A stretch of DNA of 64,000 nt. Origin: Xanthomonas sp. 10-10 (GTDB lineage: Bacteria > Pseudomonadota > Gammaproteobacteria > Xanthomonadales > Xanthomonadaceae). Shown here piece after piece: positions 8,670 to 18,384 of this stretch; position 1 is the stretch's first letter, and every line of letters begins with the position of its first letter. The DNA lies in NCBI RefSeq assembly GCF_040182365.1, contig NZ_CP144460.1:372001-436000 (forward strand), given 5' to 3'. The notes beneath the pieces are model-generated. The model was not told where the DNA came from and made no database searches. It was given only the letters and a program-made list of their open reading frames with translations. Position numbers and translations under genes: made by a program.

Positions 8670-9446
8670 TCAGCAAGGTCGCGACGGCGTCACGATGGCT
8701 GCCACAGCGGCGACCAGCTGTTCCGGCAACGGACCTGCGGCGCGAACGACCCGGCTGAAGCCGGCGGCATGCGCGGCGTCGCACAGGCGTTCGCTGGAGG
8801 CGACCAGCGGGCGTTGCCGCACTGCCTCGCTCAATCCTGCGGGCAACTGCTGCAGCACCAGCGTCAGCGCCTCGGCACTGCTCATGGCCAATACGCTGCG
8901 CGGCAGCGCGTCGGTCAAGGCGTGTAGCGCCGATGGGCGCAAACGCAGCGGGACGCGTTGATACACATCCGCCCGCAGGATGCGCGCACCGCGTTGTTCC
9001 AGGGCAGGCGCCAGCATGCCGCGTCCACCCGGCGCGGTGATCAGGCCGACGTTTTGCAACGGCGCTGCGAACAGCGGCAATGCGAGCAGGCCTTCGCTGT
9101 CCATGCGCGCAGGACGCACGACCGCATCGATGCCACAGGCCTGCAGCGCGCGCGCGGTGCCCTCGCCCACGCTCACCCACTGCGCCTGCGCCGGCTGCTG
9201 CAATGGCTGCAGCTGATGCGCGGCGCGCACGGCCGCCGGGCTGGTGAACACCGCGATGGGCGCCTCCAGCGCACCCTGCAAGGCGGCGCGCGCCTGCATG
9301 GTGTCGTTGGTCTGCAGGCGCCAGGGCGACAGTGCCAGCAGCCGCCCGCCATGCCGCGCTACCGCCCGTCGCAACGGCGCGTGCTCGCCGCTGGGACGGA
9401 GCGAGAGCAGGGTCCATGTATCGGCGAGCCGGGGAGGGCGGGTCAT
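8670..9446 (-). CDS. hemD: Uroporphyrinogen-III synthase
   Basis: A 258-residue enzyme that cyclises hydroxymethylbilane to uroporphyrinogen III, inverting ring D, in heme biosynthesis. The family is poorly conserved in sequence, but the bilobed pattern is visible: FTSPAAVRAA in the first half, VGEGTARALQACGID after the linker, ITAPGGRGMLAP, ADVYQRVPLRL, and MSSAEALTLVLQQLP near the end. It is the first gene of hemD-hemX-hemY on the minus strand; the usual partner hemC is not next to it. The start is the ATG at 9446; MTRPPRL has no signal sequence, consistent with a cytosolic enzyme. Confidence 0.9.
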   Translation of the reverse strand: MTRPPRLADTWTLLSLRPSGEHAPLRRAVARHGGRLLALSPWRLQTNDTMQARAALQGALEAPIAVFTSPAAVRAAHQLQPLQQPAQAQWVSVGEGTARALQACGIDAVVRPARMDSEGLLALPLFAAPLQNVGLITAPGGRGMLAPALEQRGARILRADVYQRVPLRLRPSALHALTDALPRSVLAMSSAEALTLVLQQLPAGLSEAVRQRPLVASSERLCDAAHAAGFSRVVRAAGPLPEQLVAAVAAIVTPSRPC

Positions 9447-9800
9447 CTGGCGATTATGCGAGAGCGTTGCCGTCTGGGGGTGGGTATCGCGTGCTGTGTT
9501 GGCGCGGACGGGGATCTAGACTGGCCTGCACAGAAGTGGCGCGCGGCTGCCAGAGTTCCGCCGACGGCTCCCTGGAGTCGGCAAGTCAGCGCGGTACATG
9601 CCGATTCCGGCACCTGGCCGCGCCCCTCCGATGGCCACGCAGTCGCTCTGGTCGTCGCGCTTCATCCGCGCGCCTGGTGTTGCGTTGTGTGCCGCTCAGC
9701 AGGATGCCTGCGTTTCTGCGGCCACAACCTCGCGCTGGGGTCTGTGCCGATTGCCGCCTCCGCCCACGATCCGCCACGACAATCGAGCTGGAGTGGCGCC
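9447..9800. other. Gene-free spacer between hemD and the glycosyltransferase
   Basis: About 350 bp separating divergent genes. Overlapping open frames occur on both strands but none has a ribosome site or family resemblance. It should hold both promoters; I cannot pick them out. Confidence 0.5.
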
Positions 9801-10610
9801 GTGATCAAGTCCTACCTCATCAACATGCAGCGTAGCGGCGATCGCCTGCAGGCGATGTCGGCGCGGTTCCAGGCGTTGGGGATCGCGTTCGAGCGCCTTC
9901 CCGCAGTCGATGGCGCCACGCTCACGCCTGAGCAGATCGCCGCCTTCGTGCGTGAGCGTCCGCTGGAAAATTCCGGCGATGCCTTCAGCACCGGCCCGCG
10001 CAAATGGACTGCGTCCAACATCGGCTGCTTTCTCAGTCATCAGTCGGCCTGGCGCATCGCGGCCGAGTCCGAAGATGCCTACACCGCCATCTTCGAAGAC
10101 GACATGCACCTGTCCGATGCGCTGCCCGCACTGCTGCGCAGCACCGACTGGCTCCCGCCGGGCAGCAGTGTCGTGCGCCTGGAACCGTCCTACAACCGGA
10201 TCAAGCTCGATGCCAAAGTCGCCGACATCGCCGGGCGCCAGCTGCGCCTGGTGCGTCCATCGACCTATCAACATTGCTGGCCGGTTTGCGCCGGTGCGCT
10301 GATCATCAGCCGCGAGGCGGCGCGACTGTTGCTGGCCGCCGACGCGCGCTGGCACACGATGGCCGATATCTTCTTGTTTGGCTGGAACGAATCGCCGGTG
10401 GCGCAGCAGCTGTCCACCTATCAGCTGGCACCGGCAGCCTGCATCCAGGACAAGTTCTTTCACGCAGCGCCGGAGCAGATCGTGTTCACCAGCACCATCG
10501 ATGTGCCGCTGACGCGCGCGCAGAAACAACGCAGCGCGCACTGGAAGGCCAAGGCAACCACGCTGTTGCGCGTGGCGCAGGGCTATCGCAAGGTCGTGTT
10601 CGCACCGTAA
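9801..10610 (+). CDS. Family 25 glycosyltransferase
   Basis: A 269-residue protein starting at a GTG whose N-terminus (IKSYLINMQRSGDRL) is the conserved opening of LPS-type family 25 glycosyltransferases. Further marks are the GCFLSHQSAWR motif and the acidic FEDDMHLSD, the nucleotide-sugar/metal site of the family, then the C-terminal AYxxR-like substrate region. Such enzymes add a sugar to lipopolysaccharide core or other surface glycans. The frame is open far upstream to 8958, but that stretch is antisense to hemD. It stands alone, without other LPS genes nearby, so the acceptor cannot be named. Confidence 0.8.
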   Translation: MIKSYLINMQRSGDRLQAMSARFQALGIAFERLPAVDGATLTPEQIAAFVRERPLENSGDAFSTGPRKWTASNIGCFLSHQSAWRIAAESEDAYTAIFEDDMHLSDALPALLRSTDWLPPGSSVVRLEPSYNRIKLDAKVADIAGRQLRLVRPSTYQHCWPVCAGALIISREAARLLLAADARWHTMADIFLFGWNESPVAQQLSTYQLAPAACIQDKFFHAAPEQIVFTSTIDVPLTRAQKQRSAHWKAKATTLLRVAQGYRKVVFAP

Positions 10611-10862
10611 AACCACGCTCGACACGGTGGCGCCGTGGTGATCGCGGGTCTTGTAGCTGCGCATTGGCGCGCTGACGCTGCGCGCGCAGGCGGCGGCAGC
10701 TGATGCCGATGGATCTGCGGTTTTGACGACGCAACACCCACCGTGCAACCACCCGAGGCTGCACGCGTTCACCATGCGGTACCGCATGTCATCCATATGC
10801 ACAAGACGCTCGCCGGACATTGCGGCATGATGCCGCCCTTCGCCGTCAGCCAGCCATTGTCG

Positions 10863-11333
10863 ATGACTCCTTCTTGCACGCTCGTCTCCGCCCTGCAGTC
10901 GCTGCAGCAGCAGTTCATCGCCATGCCGCCGGTGCTGTCGATGGGCATTGCTGTGGATGGCTTGCACGATGGCGCGCTGCGCCTGCGCGCGCCGCTGCAG
11001 GCCAACGTCAACGACAAGGCCAATGCGTTCGGCGGCAGCCTGGCCTCGTTGATGACGCTGGCCAGCTGGGGATGGCTGACCCTGCAACTGCAACTGGCCG
11101 GCCACGAAGCCGACGTGTATGTCGCCGACAGCCAGCTGCGTTATGTCGCGCCCGTATACGAAGACCTGGTGGCCGATGCCGAGCCCGCGGAGTTGGGTGG
11201 CTGGGATGCCTTTCTGGCGACCTTCCGGCAGCGCGGCAAGGCGCGCATCGGCATGCGCGCGCAGATTGCACTCGGGTCGGGCGCGGCGGCGGCCACGTTG
11301 AGCGGGCGCTTCGTGGCGTTTCCAAAACGGTAG
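10863..11333 (+). CDS. Hotdog-fold thioesterase-like protein (YiiD C-terminal domain)
   Basis: A 156-residue protein starting MTPSCTLVSALQSLQQQF. Its core VDGLHDGALRLRAPLQANVNDKANAFGGSLASLMTLASWG matches the putative thioesterase domain found at the C-terminus of YiiD: the NDKANAFGGSL segment is the hallmark. It lacks the acetyltransferase half that YiiD carries. The substrate is unknown, presumably an acyl-CoA or acyl-ACP. Earlier in-frame ATGs exist back to 10743, but those leaders are His/Pro-rich and unlike the family. A small exported protein follows 30 bp later. Confidence 0.75.
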   Translation: MTPSCTLVSALQSLQQQFIAMPPVLSMGIAVDGLHDGALRLRAPLQANVNDKANAFGGSLASLMTLASWGWLTLQLQLAGHEADVYVADSQLRYVAPVYEDLVADAEPAELGGWDAFLATFRQRGKARIGMRAQIALGSGAAAATLSGRFVAFPKR

Positions 11334-11362
11334 GATGCGGGCTGGATCAAGGGGGAATGCGC

Positions 11363-11785
11363 ATGCGTGCACTGATTGGGGCGATGGTCCTGCTGGGGCT
11401 GGCGATGCTGAGCGGGCTGGCCACTGCGGGCAGCCGTGCCCAGGCGCGTGTGCTGGAAACCACCCAGGCCGCCTATGCGGCGGCGGTGCGCTGGAGCGAT
11501 TTCGATGCCGCGCAGGGGTTTGTCGAACCGACCTACGCCCAGGCCCATCCGCTCAGCGACCTGGAACGCTCGCGCTATGAGCAGGTGCAGATCTCCGGCT
11601 ACCGCGAGGTGCGCGTGGGCCAAGATCCCAATGGCGACCTGCGCCGGGAGGTCGAACTGCGCGTGATCAACCGCAATACCCAAGCCGAACGGCTGGTGCG
11701 CAGCATCGAGATCTGGCACTGGAATCCCGAACAGAAGCGCTGGTGGCTGGTCAGCGGCCTGCCCGATCTGTGGAAGGGCCAGTAG
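11363..11785 (+). CDS. Small exported protein, unknown function
   Basis: A 140-residue protein with a clear signal peptide (MRALIGAMVLLGLAMLSGLATAGS) and a mature domain of about 117 residues: ETTQAAYAAAVRWSDFDAAQGFVEP, then EVELRVINRNTQAERLVRSIEIWHW and a C-terminal WWLVSGLPDLWKGQ. The layout resembles small NTF2-like periplasmic proteins with the WSDFDAAQGFV element, but I do not recognise a named family. The GGGGG site at 11351-11355 fits an ATG at 11363; ATG at 11357 is the alternative. It follows the thioesterase gene by about 30 bp and may share its transcript. Confidence 0.7.
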   Translation: MRALIGAMVLLGLAMLSGLATAGSRAQARVLETTQAAYAAAVRWSDFDAAQGFVEPTYAQAHPLSDLERSRYEQVQISGYREVRVGQDPNGDLRREVELRVINRNTQAERLVRSIEIWHWNPEQKRWWLVSGLPDLWKGQ

Positions 11786-11861
11786 CCCGGCCGCTGCCCG
11801 GCTGGCCGTCGCGTGCGCCAGCTGTGCGACAATTCCCGCCCGCTCGACTGACCCTGACCCC

Positions 11862-12296
11862 GTGAATTTCGAAGAGCTGCAGGCCTTTGTCGGCCGCAAC
11901 CCCATGTTGTCGCTGGCCCTGGTGGGCCTGACCATCGCCCTGATTGTCACCGAGGTTGCGCGCCTGTTCCGCGGGTATCGCGCACTCAAGCCGGCCGAGC
12001 TGACCCGTTTGATCAACAGCGAAGACGCGCTGGTGATCGATCTGTCGCCCACCGCCGATTTCGAAAAAGGCCATATCGCCGGCAGCCGCAACGTGGCCCT
12101 GGCCAAGTTCGACCCGGCCGGCAAGCTGCTCGCCAATGCCAAGGCATCGCCGGTGGTGGTGGTCTGCCGTAGCGGCACCACCTCTGCAGGCGCGGCCAAG
12201 ACGCTGAAGAAAGCCGGCTTCGAGAAGGTGTACTGGCTCGAAGGTGGCATCGCCGCCTGGCAAATGGCCGAGTTGCCACTGATCAAGGGCCGCTGA
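11862..12296 (+). CDS. Membrane-anchored rhodanese-like protein
   Basis: A 144-residue protein from a GTG start: one membrane span at about residues 15-32, then a single rhodanese domain with the active-site loop CRSGTTS containing the catalytic Cys, preceded by DLSPTADFEKGHIAGSRN. It transfers sulfane sulfur or, in related YibN-type proteins, assists membrane protein traffic. It lies immediately before secB, the gene order (yibN-secB-gpsA) found in many gammaproteobacteria, so it is the YibN equivalent. An intergenic space of 109 bp separates it from secB. Confidence 0.9.
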   Translation: MNFEELQAFVGRNPMLSLALVGLTIALIVTEVARLFRGYRALKPAELTRLINSEDALVIDLSPTADFEKGHIAGSRNVALAKFDPAGKLLANAKASPVVVVCRSGTTSAGAAKTLKKAGFEKVYWLEGGIAAWQMAELPLIKGR

Positions 12297-12405
12297 TCCG
12301 CCTTGTGCGGCAGCTCGCAAGCCCCCATTGCTTGCGTGAGATACTTGCGTTTTCACGTCTGCATCACTCAACGCTGCACCCACCGAACCGCTTCTGGAGT
12401 TAGGA

Positions 12406-12921
12406 ATGTCCGACGAAATCCTCAACGGCGCCGCCGCGCCGGCCGACGCCGCTGCTGGCCCCGCCTTCACCATCGAAAAGATTTACGTCAAGGACGTTTC
12501 TTTCGAATCGCCGAATGCACCGGCCGTCTTCAACGACGCCAACCAGCCCGAGCTGCAGCTGAACCTGAATCAGAAGGTCCAGCGCCTCAACGATAACGCC
12601 TTCGAAGTCGTGCTGGCCGTGACCCTGACCTGCACCGCCGGCGGCAAGACCGCCTACGTGGCCGAAGTGCAGCAGGCTGGCGTGTTCGGCCTGGTCGGCC
12701 TGGAGCCGCAGGCAATCGACGTGCTGCTAGGCACCCAGTGCCCGAACATCCTGTTCCCGTACGTGCGCACCCTGGTCAGCGACCTGATCCAGGCCGGCGG
12801 CTTCCCGCCGTTCTACCTGCAGCCGATCAACTTCGAAGCCCTGTACGCCGAAACCCTGCGTCAGCGTTCGCAGGGCGAAGGCACCTCGCTGGCCGATTCC
12901 GAGCCGGCTGGCAACGCCTAA
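12406..12921 (+). CDS. secB: Protein-export chaperone SecB
   Basis: A 171-residue cytosolic tetrameric chaperone that keeps preproteins unfolded and delivers them to SecA. Core motifs: [85 protein letters not shown]. There is an Ala/Pro-rich N-terminal extension of about 20 residues and a polar C-terminal tail. The ribosome site GGAGTTAGGA is well placed. gpsA starts 15 bp downstream, indicating an operon. Confidence 0.97.
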   Translation: MSDEILNGAAAPADAAAGPAFTIEKIYVKDVSFESPNAPAVFNDANQPELQLNLNQKVQRLNDNAFEVVLAVTLTCTAGGKTAYVAEVQQAGVFGLVGLEPQAIDVLLGTQCPNILFPYVRTLVSDLIQAGGFPPFYLQPINFEALYAETLRQRSQGEGTSLADSEPAGNA

Positions 12922-12936
12922 GCACTGTCTGCGCCG

Positions 12937-13962
12937 ATGAGCGATTCGACCCGCAAGATCGCCGTTCTCGGCGCCGGTTCCTGGGGCACGGCTCTGGCCG
13001 CGCTCCTCGCCAGACACGGTCACCCGACCGTGCTCTGGGGGCGCGATGCGGCGATGGTGGAGGCCATCGACCGCACGCACGAGAACGTGCGTTACCTGCC
13101 CGGCATTCCGCTGCCGGAGACGTTACGTGCCACGACCGATCTGCAGGCCGCCGTTGCCAATGCGGACTGGATCCTGGTCGTGGTGCCGTCGCATGCATTT
13201 ACCGAAACCATCCGCCTGATCGCTCCGTTGCGTCCGGCCAGCGCTGGCGTTGCCTGGGCAACCAAGGGCTTCGAACCCGGTTCCGGGCGGTTCCTGCATG
13301 AGGTGGCGCGTGACCTGCTGGGCCCCGGCGTTGCGCTGGCGGTGGTGACCGGGCCGTCGTTCGCCAAGGAAGTCACGCTCGGTTTGCCCACTGCCATCAC
13401 CGTGCACGGCGACGATGCGGCGTTTGCGCAAGTCGTGGCCGATGCCATGCATGGCCCAACCTTTCGTGCCTACACCGGCGATGACATGGTCGGCGCCGAG
13501 CTCGGTGGCGCAATGAAAAACGTGCTGGCGGTGGCCACCGGCGTGGCCGATGGCATGCAGCTTGGCCTCAACGCGCGGGCCGGTTTGATCACGCGGGGCT
13601 TGAACGAGATGCTGCGTCTGGCCGCAGTGATCGGTGCGCGCCCGGAGACCCTGATGGGCCTGGCCGGGTTGGGCGATCTGGTACTCACCTGCACCGGCGA
13701 TCTGTCGCGCAACCGCAGGCTTGGGTTGGCGCTGGGACGCGGACAGAGCCTGAACGATGCGATCCGCGAGATCGGCCAGGTGGTGGAATCGGTGCAGACC
13801 GCCGATGAAGTCATGCGTCAGGCCGAGCATCACGGCATCGAGTTGCCGATCTCCAACGCCGTGCGCGCGGTCCTGCATGGCGAGATCACCCCGGAAGCCG
13901 GGTTGAAGGGGCTGCTGGCCCGCGAGCGCAAGCCCGAGTACCCGCAGACCCTGTTTACCTGA
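12937..13962 (+). CDS. gpsA: Glycerol-3-phosphate dehydrogenase [NAD(P)+]
   Basis: A 341-residue cytosolic enzyme reducing dihydroxyacetone phosphate to sn-glycerol-3-phosphate for phospholipid synthesis. The NAD(P)-binding loop is [10 protein letters not shown] at residues 10-19; catalytic and substrate motifs include [44 protein letters not shown] with the catalytic Lys, and [18 protein letters not shown]. Length is typical of the family. It is the last gene of the rhodanese-secB-gpsA run, closed by the terminator at 13998-14030. Confidence 0.97.
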   Translation: MSDSTRKIAVLGAGSWGTALAALLARHGHPTVLWGRDAAMVEAIDRTHENVRYLPGIPLPETLRATTDLQAAVANADWILVVVPSHAFTETIRLIAPLRPASAGVAWATKGFEPGSGRFLHEVARDLLGPGVALAVVTGPSFAKEVTLGLPTAITVHGDDAAFAQVVADAMHGPTFRAYTGDDMVGAELGGAMKNVLAVATGVADGMQLGLNARAGLITRGLNEMLRLAAVIGARPETLMGLAGLGDLVLTCTGDLSRNRRLGLALGRGQSLNDAIREIGQVVESVQTADEVMRQAEHHGIELPISNAVRAVLHGEITPEAGLKGLLARERKPEYPQTLFT

Positions 13963-13997
13963 TCGGCGTGCGGCGGGCTTGCGCGCTGCATGGCATC

Positions 13998-14030
13998 AAC
14001 AAAAAGCCCGGCATTGCCGGGCTTTTTGTT
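13998..14030 (+). terminator. Rho-independent terminator after gpsA
   Basis: AACAAAAAGCCCGGC, a 3-base loop, then GCCGGGCTTTTTGTT: a perfect 15-bp inverted repeat with a GC core and T-run on the plus strand. The A-run on the left makes it usable in both directions. Confidence 0.9.
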
Positions 14031-14158
14031 GGCCGACGACCGCACCCCGCAGGGCGGCTGCAGCCGGTCACGCGCATTGCCCTATCGAAGGCCATACGCG
14101 TTGCATCGGCTTGCTGCCGTTTCTGCACGCGCTTTGCGGACCGATCGCGCAAAAGAAA

Positions 14159-14184
14159 GAAGCCCGGTCGGGGGACCGGGCTTC
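14159..14184 (-). terminator. Rho-independent terminator after ax21 (minus strand)
   Basis: GAAGCCCGGTC, GGGG loop, GACCGGGCTTC: a perfect 11-bp stem, followed on the minus strand by TTTCTTTTGCG. It lies 47 bp past the stop of the gene at 14231-14827. Confidence 0.85.
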
Positions 14185-14230
14185 CAATGCAACGCGGGAG
14201 AGAGAGTCGCGTTGCAGTCAAACGTGCGGC

Positions 14231-14827
14231 TTACCAGCTGAAGCGCGGGCCGACCGACCATTCCTTGTTGCCGTCGCCATCCATACGGATGTCGCCGTTG
14301 ATGCCCCAGTTCTGGTTCAACTTCACCTGGGCGCCAAGGCGGCCGTAGAAGTTGTCACCGATGTCGATGCCGCGCTTCTTGGAGAAGTCTTCGTAGCCAG
14401 CCAGGGCATAGACTTCGAAGTGTTCGCCGAAGGCGTTACGCAGGCCGGCTTCCACGCTGTAGCCGTCGAAGCTGATGTTCGGGGTGTCCAGGTCCAGCTT
14501 GCGGTACGCAACGCGCGCAACGAAGTCGGTGCTGGTGGCGATCTCGTGGTTGTAGCCCACACCCACGCCCCACTGCTGGAAGTCGGAGTTGGAGCTTTCG
14601 AACACGTTGTCGTTGTCGTCGGCGTTCTGCTTGCTGTAGTCACCGAACACGTGGAAGTTCGGAGCAACGGCGTACGAAGCCTTCAGGCCCCAACCGTCTG
14701 CATCGCGACCTTCGGTCGGGGTGCGCACGTAGTCGCCTTCGACGAAGTTGTAGGAGAGGTTTTCAGCAGCGGAGGCCGCAAACGGCAGGGCTGCGAGGAG
14801 GCCGAGGGCCAGCAGTGAAGTCTTCAT
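14231..14827 (-). CDS. ax21: Ax21-family outer-membrane beta-barrel protein
   Basis: A 198-residue protein with a cleavable signal peptide ending ASA, after which the mature chain begins AENLSYNFVEGDYVRTP, the segment once known as axY(S)22 of the Xanthomonas protein Ax21. The rest is alternating polar/aromatic beta strands (WGVGVGYNHEIATSTDFVAR, GRLGAQVKLNQNWGINGD) and ends in FSW, a terminal aromatic typical of barrels folded by the BAM complex. The original claim that Ax21 activates rice XA21 immunity was retracted; current work describes it as an outer-membrane or vesicle-associated protein affecting biofilm and motility. ATG at 14827 follows an AGG site. Divergent from poxB. Confidence 0.92.
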   Translation of the reverse strand: MKTSLLALGLLAALPFAASAAENLSYNFVEGDYVRTPTEGRDADGWGLKASYAVAPNFHVFGDYSKQNADDNDNVFESSNSDFQQWGVGVGYNHEIATSTDFVARVAYRKLDLDTPNISFDGYSVEAGLRNAFGEHFEVYALAGYEDFSKKRGIDIGDNFYGRLGAQVKLNQNWGINGDIRMDGDGNKEWSVGPRFSW

Positions 14828-15169
14828 GATCAATACCTGTACTTATGGTTTGGGCCGGCGCTGAGGCGGATGCCGTTCGCTGCCGAGATGTAAATTCTCC
14901 GTTATTCGATGGAACGCGACATGAATTTTGAACTGAGCAGTGAATGAATCATCGCGCCAGATTCAGCTGCGCTTTCTTGTGGCCGTCATGCGATGCGCGT
15001 AGCGCACGCGTAAAACGTGACGCGACATTCATTCCGCACCGGCGATGTGACGCGCGCGTGCACAAACACGAAAACACACGGGTTTTCGGCCCTTTTGATG
15101 CCCGAGCACACTGCACTGACATCGCCGCTGTGAGCATTGCACGCTCTTGATTGGTAGCGGAGCAGCATC
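14828..15169. other. Divergent control region between ax21 and poxB
   Basis: About 340 bp, with an AT-richer stretch at 14890-14950 (ATGTAAATTCTCC, TTATTCGATGG, ATGAATTTTGAA) likely to hold the ax21 promoter. I do not see convincing -35/-10 pairs or an operator. Confidence 0.4.
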
Positions 15170-16897
15170 GTGGCAAAGAAGAAGACGATGGCGCGGTATC
15201 TGGCCGAGACGCTGCAGAGCGCGGGAGTGGAGCGGATCTGGGGGGTGACCGGCGACAGCCTCAATGGCCTGACCGATGCATTGCGCGAGATGCAGACCAT
15301 CGCGTGGATGCATGTGCGTCACGAAGAAGTTGCCGCGTTCGCCGCAGGCGCGGAGGCGGCGGTGACCGGCGAGCTGGCGGTGTGCGCCGGCAGTTGCGGG
15401 CCGGGCAACCTGCATTTGATCAACGGTTTGTTCGACTGCCATCGCAGCCGGCAGCCGGTGCTGGCGATCGCCGCACACATCCCCTCGTCCGAGATCGGGC
15501 TGAATTATTTTCAGGAAACCCATCCGCAGGAACTGTTTCGCGAGTGCAGCCACTTTGTGGAACTGGTGACCAATCCGGCGCAGCTGCCGGAAGTGCTGCA
15601 TCGTGCGATGCGCACGGCGATCCTGCAGCAGGGCGTGACGGTGGTGGTGATCCCCGGCGACATCGCACTGCTGGAGGTGGACAAGCATCTGTCCAGCGCA
15701 TGGCCGGCCCTGCGCGCGCCGCGCGTGTTGCCCGCTGCCGACGATGTGCAGCAGCTGGCCGAGGTGTTGCAGCAGAGCAAGGCGGTCACCCTGCTGTGCG
15801 GCAGCGGTTGCGCCGGTGCGCATGATGCGGTGGTGGCATTGGCAGATACCCTGGGCGCGCCGATCGTGCATGCGTTGCGCGGCAAGGAGTATGTGGAGTG
15901 GGAGAACCCGTTCGATGTCGGCATGACCGGCTTGATCGGTTTCAGTTCCGGCTACCACGCGATGCTCAACTGCGACACCTTGATCATGCTGGGCACGGAT
16001 TTCCCGTACCGGCAGTTCTATCCGAAGGACGCGACCATCGTGCAGGTGGATCGCGACCCCGGCGCGCTAGGACGGCGCACGCCGTTGCAGCTGGGCATTG
16101 CGGCGGATGTCGGCGAAACCATCGCGGCCTTGCTGCCGCAGTTGCAGCGTCGCGAAGACCGCCGTTTCCTGGAAAAATCGCTGGAGCACTATCGCAAGGC
16201 GCGCCAAGGGCTGGACGATCTGGCAGTGCCGGCGGATCCGGGCGAGCCGCTGCATCCGCAGTTCGTGACCCGGCTGATCAGCCAGATCGCCGACCAGGAT
16301 GCGGTGTTCACCTGCGATGTCGGCACGCCCACGGTATGGGCGGCGCGCTATCTGCGCATGAACGGCAAGCGCCGTCTGCTGGGATCGTTCAACCATGGCT
16401 CGATGGCCAACGCGATGCCGCAGGCGCTGGGCGCGCAGGCGGCGTTTCCAGGGCGTCAGGTGATTTCGCTGTCGGGCGATGGTGGCTTTGCCATGCTGAT
16501 GGGCGATTTCATTTCGCTGGCGCAGTTGAACCTGCCGGTGAAGGTGGTGGTGTTCAACAATGCCTCGCTGGGGTTTGTGGCGATGGAAATGAAGGCAGCC
16601 GGTTACCTGGATACCGGCACCGAGCTGCGCAACCCGGATTTTGCCGCGATGAGCAATGCGATGGGCATCCTGGGTATCCGCGTGGATGAGTCGGCGCAGC
16701 TGGAGCGCGCGTTGCGGCAGGCATTTGCGCATTCCGGTCCGGCGCTGGTGGATGTGCGCATCGCCACGCAGGAGCTGGCGGTGCCGCCGGCGATCAAGCT
16801 CGAACAGGCCAAAGGCATGGGGCTGTATCTGCTCAAGGCGGTCATGAGCGGGCGGGGCGATGAGGTGATCGAGCTGGTCAAGACCAACCTGCGCTAA
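15170..16897 (+). CDS. poxB: Thiamine-diphosphate-dependent pyruvate dehydrogenase (quinone) / pyruvate oxidase
   Basis: A 575-residue ThDP enzyme from a GTG start. N-terminal Pyr domain with the catalytic Glu in [16 protein letters not shown] and [15 protein letters not shown]; central FAD-type domain with [24 protein letters not shown]-terminal PP domain with [19 protein letters not shown] and the ThDP motif [29 protein letters not shown]. It decarboxylates pyruvate to acetate and CO2, passing electrons to quinone at the membrane. The C-terminal region ([32 protein letters not shown]) corresponds to the lipid-binding tail of E. coli PoxB. The two-component genes follow 44 bp later, in the same direction, so co-transcription is possible. 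Confidence 0.9.
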   Translation: MAKKKTMARYLAETLQSAGVERIWGVTGDSLNGLTDALREMQTIAWMHVRHEEVAAFAAGAEAAVTGELAVCAGSCGPGNLHLINGLFDCHRSRQPVLAIAAHIPSSEIGLNYFQETHPQELFRECSHFVELVTNPAQLPEVLHRAMRTAILQQGVTVVVIPGDIALLEVDKHLSSAWPALRAPRVLPAADDVQQLAEVLQQSKAVTLLCGSGCAGAHDAVVALADTLGAPIVHALRGKEYVEWENPFDVGMTGLIGFSSGYHAMLNCDTLIMLGTDFPYRQFYPKDATIVQVDRDPGALGRRTPLQLGIAADVGETIAALLPQLQRREDRRFLEKSLEHYRKARQGLDDLAVPADPGEPLHPQFVTRLISQIADQDAVFTCDVGTPTVWAARYLRMNGKRRLLGSFNHGSMANAMPQALGAQAAFPGRQVISLSGDGGFAMLMGDFISLAQLNLPVKVVVFNNASLGFVAMEMKAAGYLDTGTELRNPDFAAMSNAMGILGIRVDESAQLERALRQAFAHSGPALVDVRIATQELAVPPAIKLEQAKGMGLYLLKAVMSGRGDEVIELVKTNLR

Positions 16898-16941
16898 CAC
16901 TGCCGGTTCTATCATCGGCCGACTTTCCTCGGATTGCCTTC

Positions 16942-18384
16942 ATGCCACGTTCGCTGCTGCGGCAACTGCTGCTGATCTGGGTGGTGATCGTGGCCGCCTG
17001 CCTGGGCGTGGCCACGATGTTGTACGGCTTGTACCGTCAGACCGAAGGCGTGCGGCTGGAAGATGCGCGGCAACAGTTGGGCAGTCAGTGCACACGCATC
17101 GTGCAGCGTTATGCCGGCGCAAGCGAGGCCGCGCGTAGCGGCGACAACGGCGCCGGGTTGGCTGCGGTGGTGGTGCAATTGGTGCTGGCCGATGCGCCCG
17201 GTGTGGAAGGCGGCGTGTGGAATGTGGACAAGGGTTTCATCGCCTATGCCTATCCCACCTACGACGGTAGCGATCACAAGACCGATATCCCGGCGGCCGA
17301 GTGGGCAACCATCGTGGGCACCGCGCGGCAAAGCGCGCAGGGACGCAAGCCCGTGCAGTTCCGTCGCGATGGCAGTCGCGAGGTGCTGCTGATCAGCGCC
17401 TGCCCGTTGGCGGCCGGTACCGCCGCGTGGACCATGTCGCGAGTGCCGGCGAGCAGCTCGGACGCGTGGCGGCCGCTGGCGATCGGCATGGTGTTGATCT
17501 TTGCGATGGTGGCGGTGTCGGCTATTGCGCTTGGGGTGGTGGTGCGGCGCTGGAGCCAGCGCTTGCAGAAGATTCAACACGCGTTGGCGGCCGACACCGA
17601 GATACCGCAGATTCCGCATACCGGCGCGCCCGAACTCGACCGGCTCGGCGCTGCGGTCACTGGGTACGCGCAGCGCACTGCGCAGGCGCTTGCGCAGACC
17701 CGCAAGTTGGCCGACGAGCTGTCGCGGCATGAGCGGCTCGCCGCGCTCGGGCGCATGACCGCAACGGTCGCGCATGAAATCCGCAACCCCATCGCCACCA
17801 TGCGGCTTGCGGTGGAAAACGAGATCGCACGCCGTGATCTCACCCCCGACGATGCGGCGCATGGTGCGCTGATGCTGGCGCAGATCCGGCGCCTGGATGG
17901 CGTGGTCGAAAGCCTGCTTGGCATGGTGCAGCCGATCCGCCTGCAGCTGGAAACGGTGGTGGTACAGGACTGGCTGGAAGAACTGCTGGATCCGGCGCTG
18001 TTGCCGCACGCCGCGCATCGACTGCAGCTGCAGGTGCCGGATGCGCCGCTGCAGTGGCAACTGGATCCGCAGCAACTGGGACGCGCGCTGCACAATCTGC
18101 TGCGCAATGCGCTGCAGCATGCCGACCCCGGCACGCAGGTCGCAGTGCGCGCGCAGCGGCGTGAAGCTGCGTTGCATCTGCAGGTGAGCAACCACGGTGC
18201 ACCGGTCCCCGAGCCGATCGCAGCGCAATTGTTCGAACCATTCGTCAGCGGTCGCAGCGACGGCAACGGGTTGGGGCTGGCGTTGGTGCGCGAGATCGCA
18301 CGCGCGCACGGCGGCCAGGCGCAGTACACCCATGCCGACGGCATGACCCATTTCATTGTGGAGCTGCCATGGCGTGCATCCTGA
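16942..18384 (+). CDS. Sensor histidine kinase
   Basis: A 480-residue membrane kinase. Membrane spans at about residues 8-30 and 172-195 bracket a periplasmic sensor domain of about 140 residues that I do not recognise. The kinase core has the H-box VAHEIRNPIATMRL (phospho-acceptor His278), the N-box LLRNALQHA and the G-box DGNGLGLALVREIARAHGG. Its 3' end overlaps the following sigma-54 activator by 16 bp, so the two form a cognate pair with coupled translation. The architecture resembles the NtrB/AtoS/ZraS type of kinases paired with sigma-54 regulators. The signal is unknown. Confidence 0.9.
   Translation: MPRSLLRQLLLIWVVIVAACLGVATMLYGLYRQTEGVRLEDARQQLGSQCTRIVQRYAGASEAARSGDNGAGLAAVVVQLVLADAPGVEGGVWNVDKGFIAYAYPTYDGSDHKTDIPAAEWATIVGTARQSAQGRKPVQFRRDGSREVLLISACPLAAGTAAWTMSRVPASSSDAWRPLAIGMVLIFAMVAVSAIALGVVVRRWSQRLQKIQHALAADTEIPQIPHTGAPELDRLGAAVTGYAQRTAQALAQTRKLADELSRHERLAALGRMTATVAHEIRNPIATMRLAVENEIARRDLTPDDAAHGALMLAQIRRLDGVVESLLGMVQPIRLQLETVVVQDWLEELLDPALLPHAAHRLQLQVPDAPLQWQLDPQQLGRALHNLLRNALQHADPGTQVAVRAQRREAALHLQVSNHGAPVPEPIAAQLFEPFVSGRSDGNGLGLALVREIARAHGGQAQYTHADGMTHFIVELPWRAS

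Noticed and set aside
8958..9800. Long plus-strand frame in front of the glycosyltransferase
   Set aside because: It is antisense to hemD and Arg/Gln-rich; high-GC DNA opens such shadow frames. The conserved glycosyltransferase start is at 9801.
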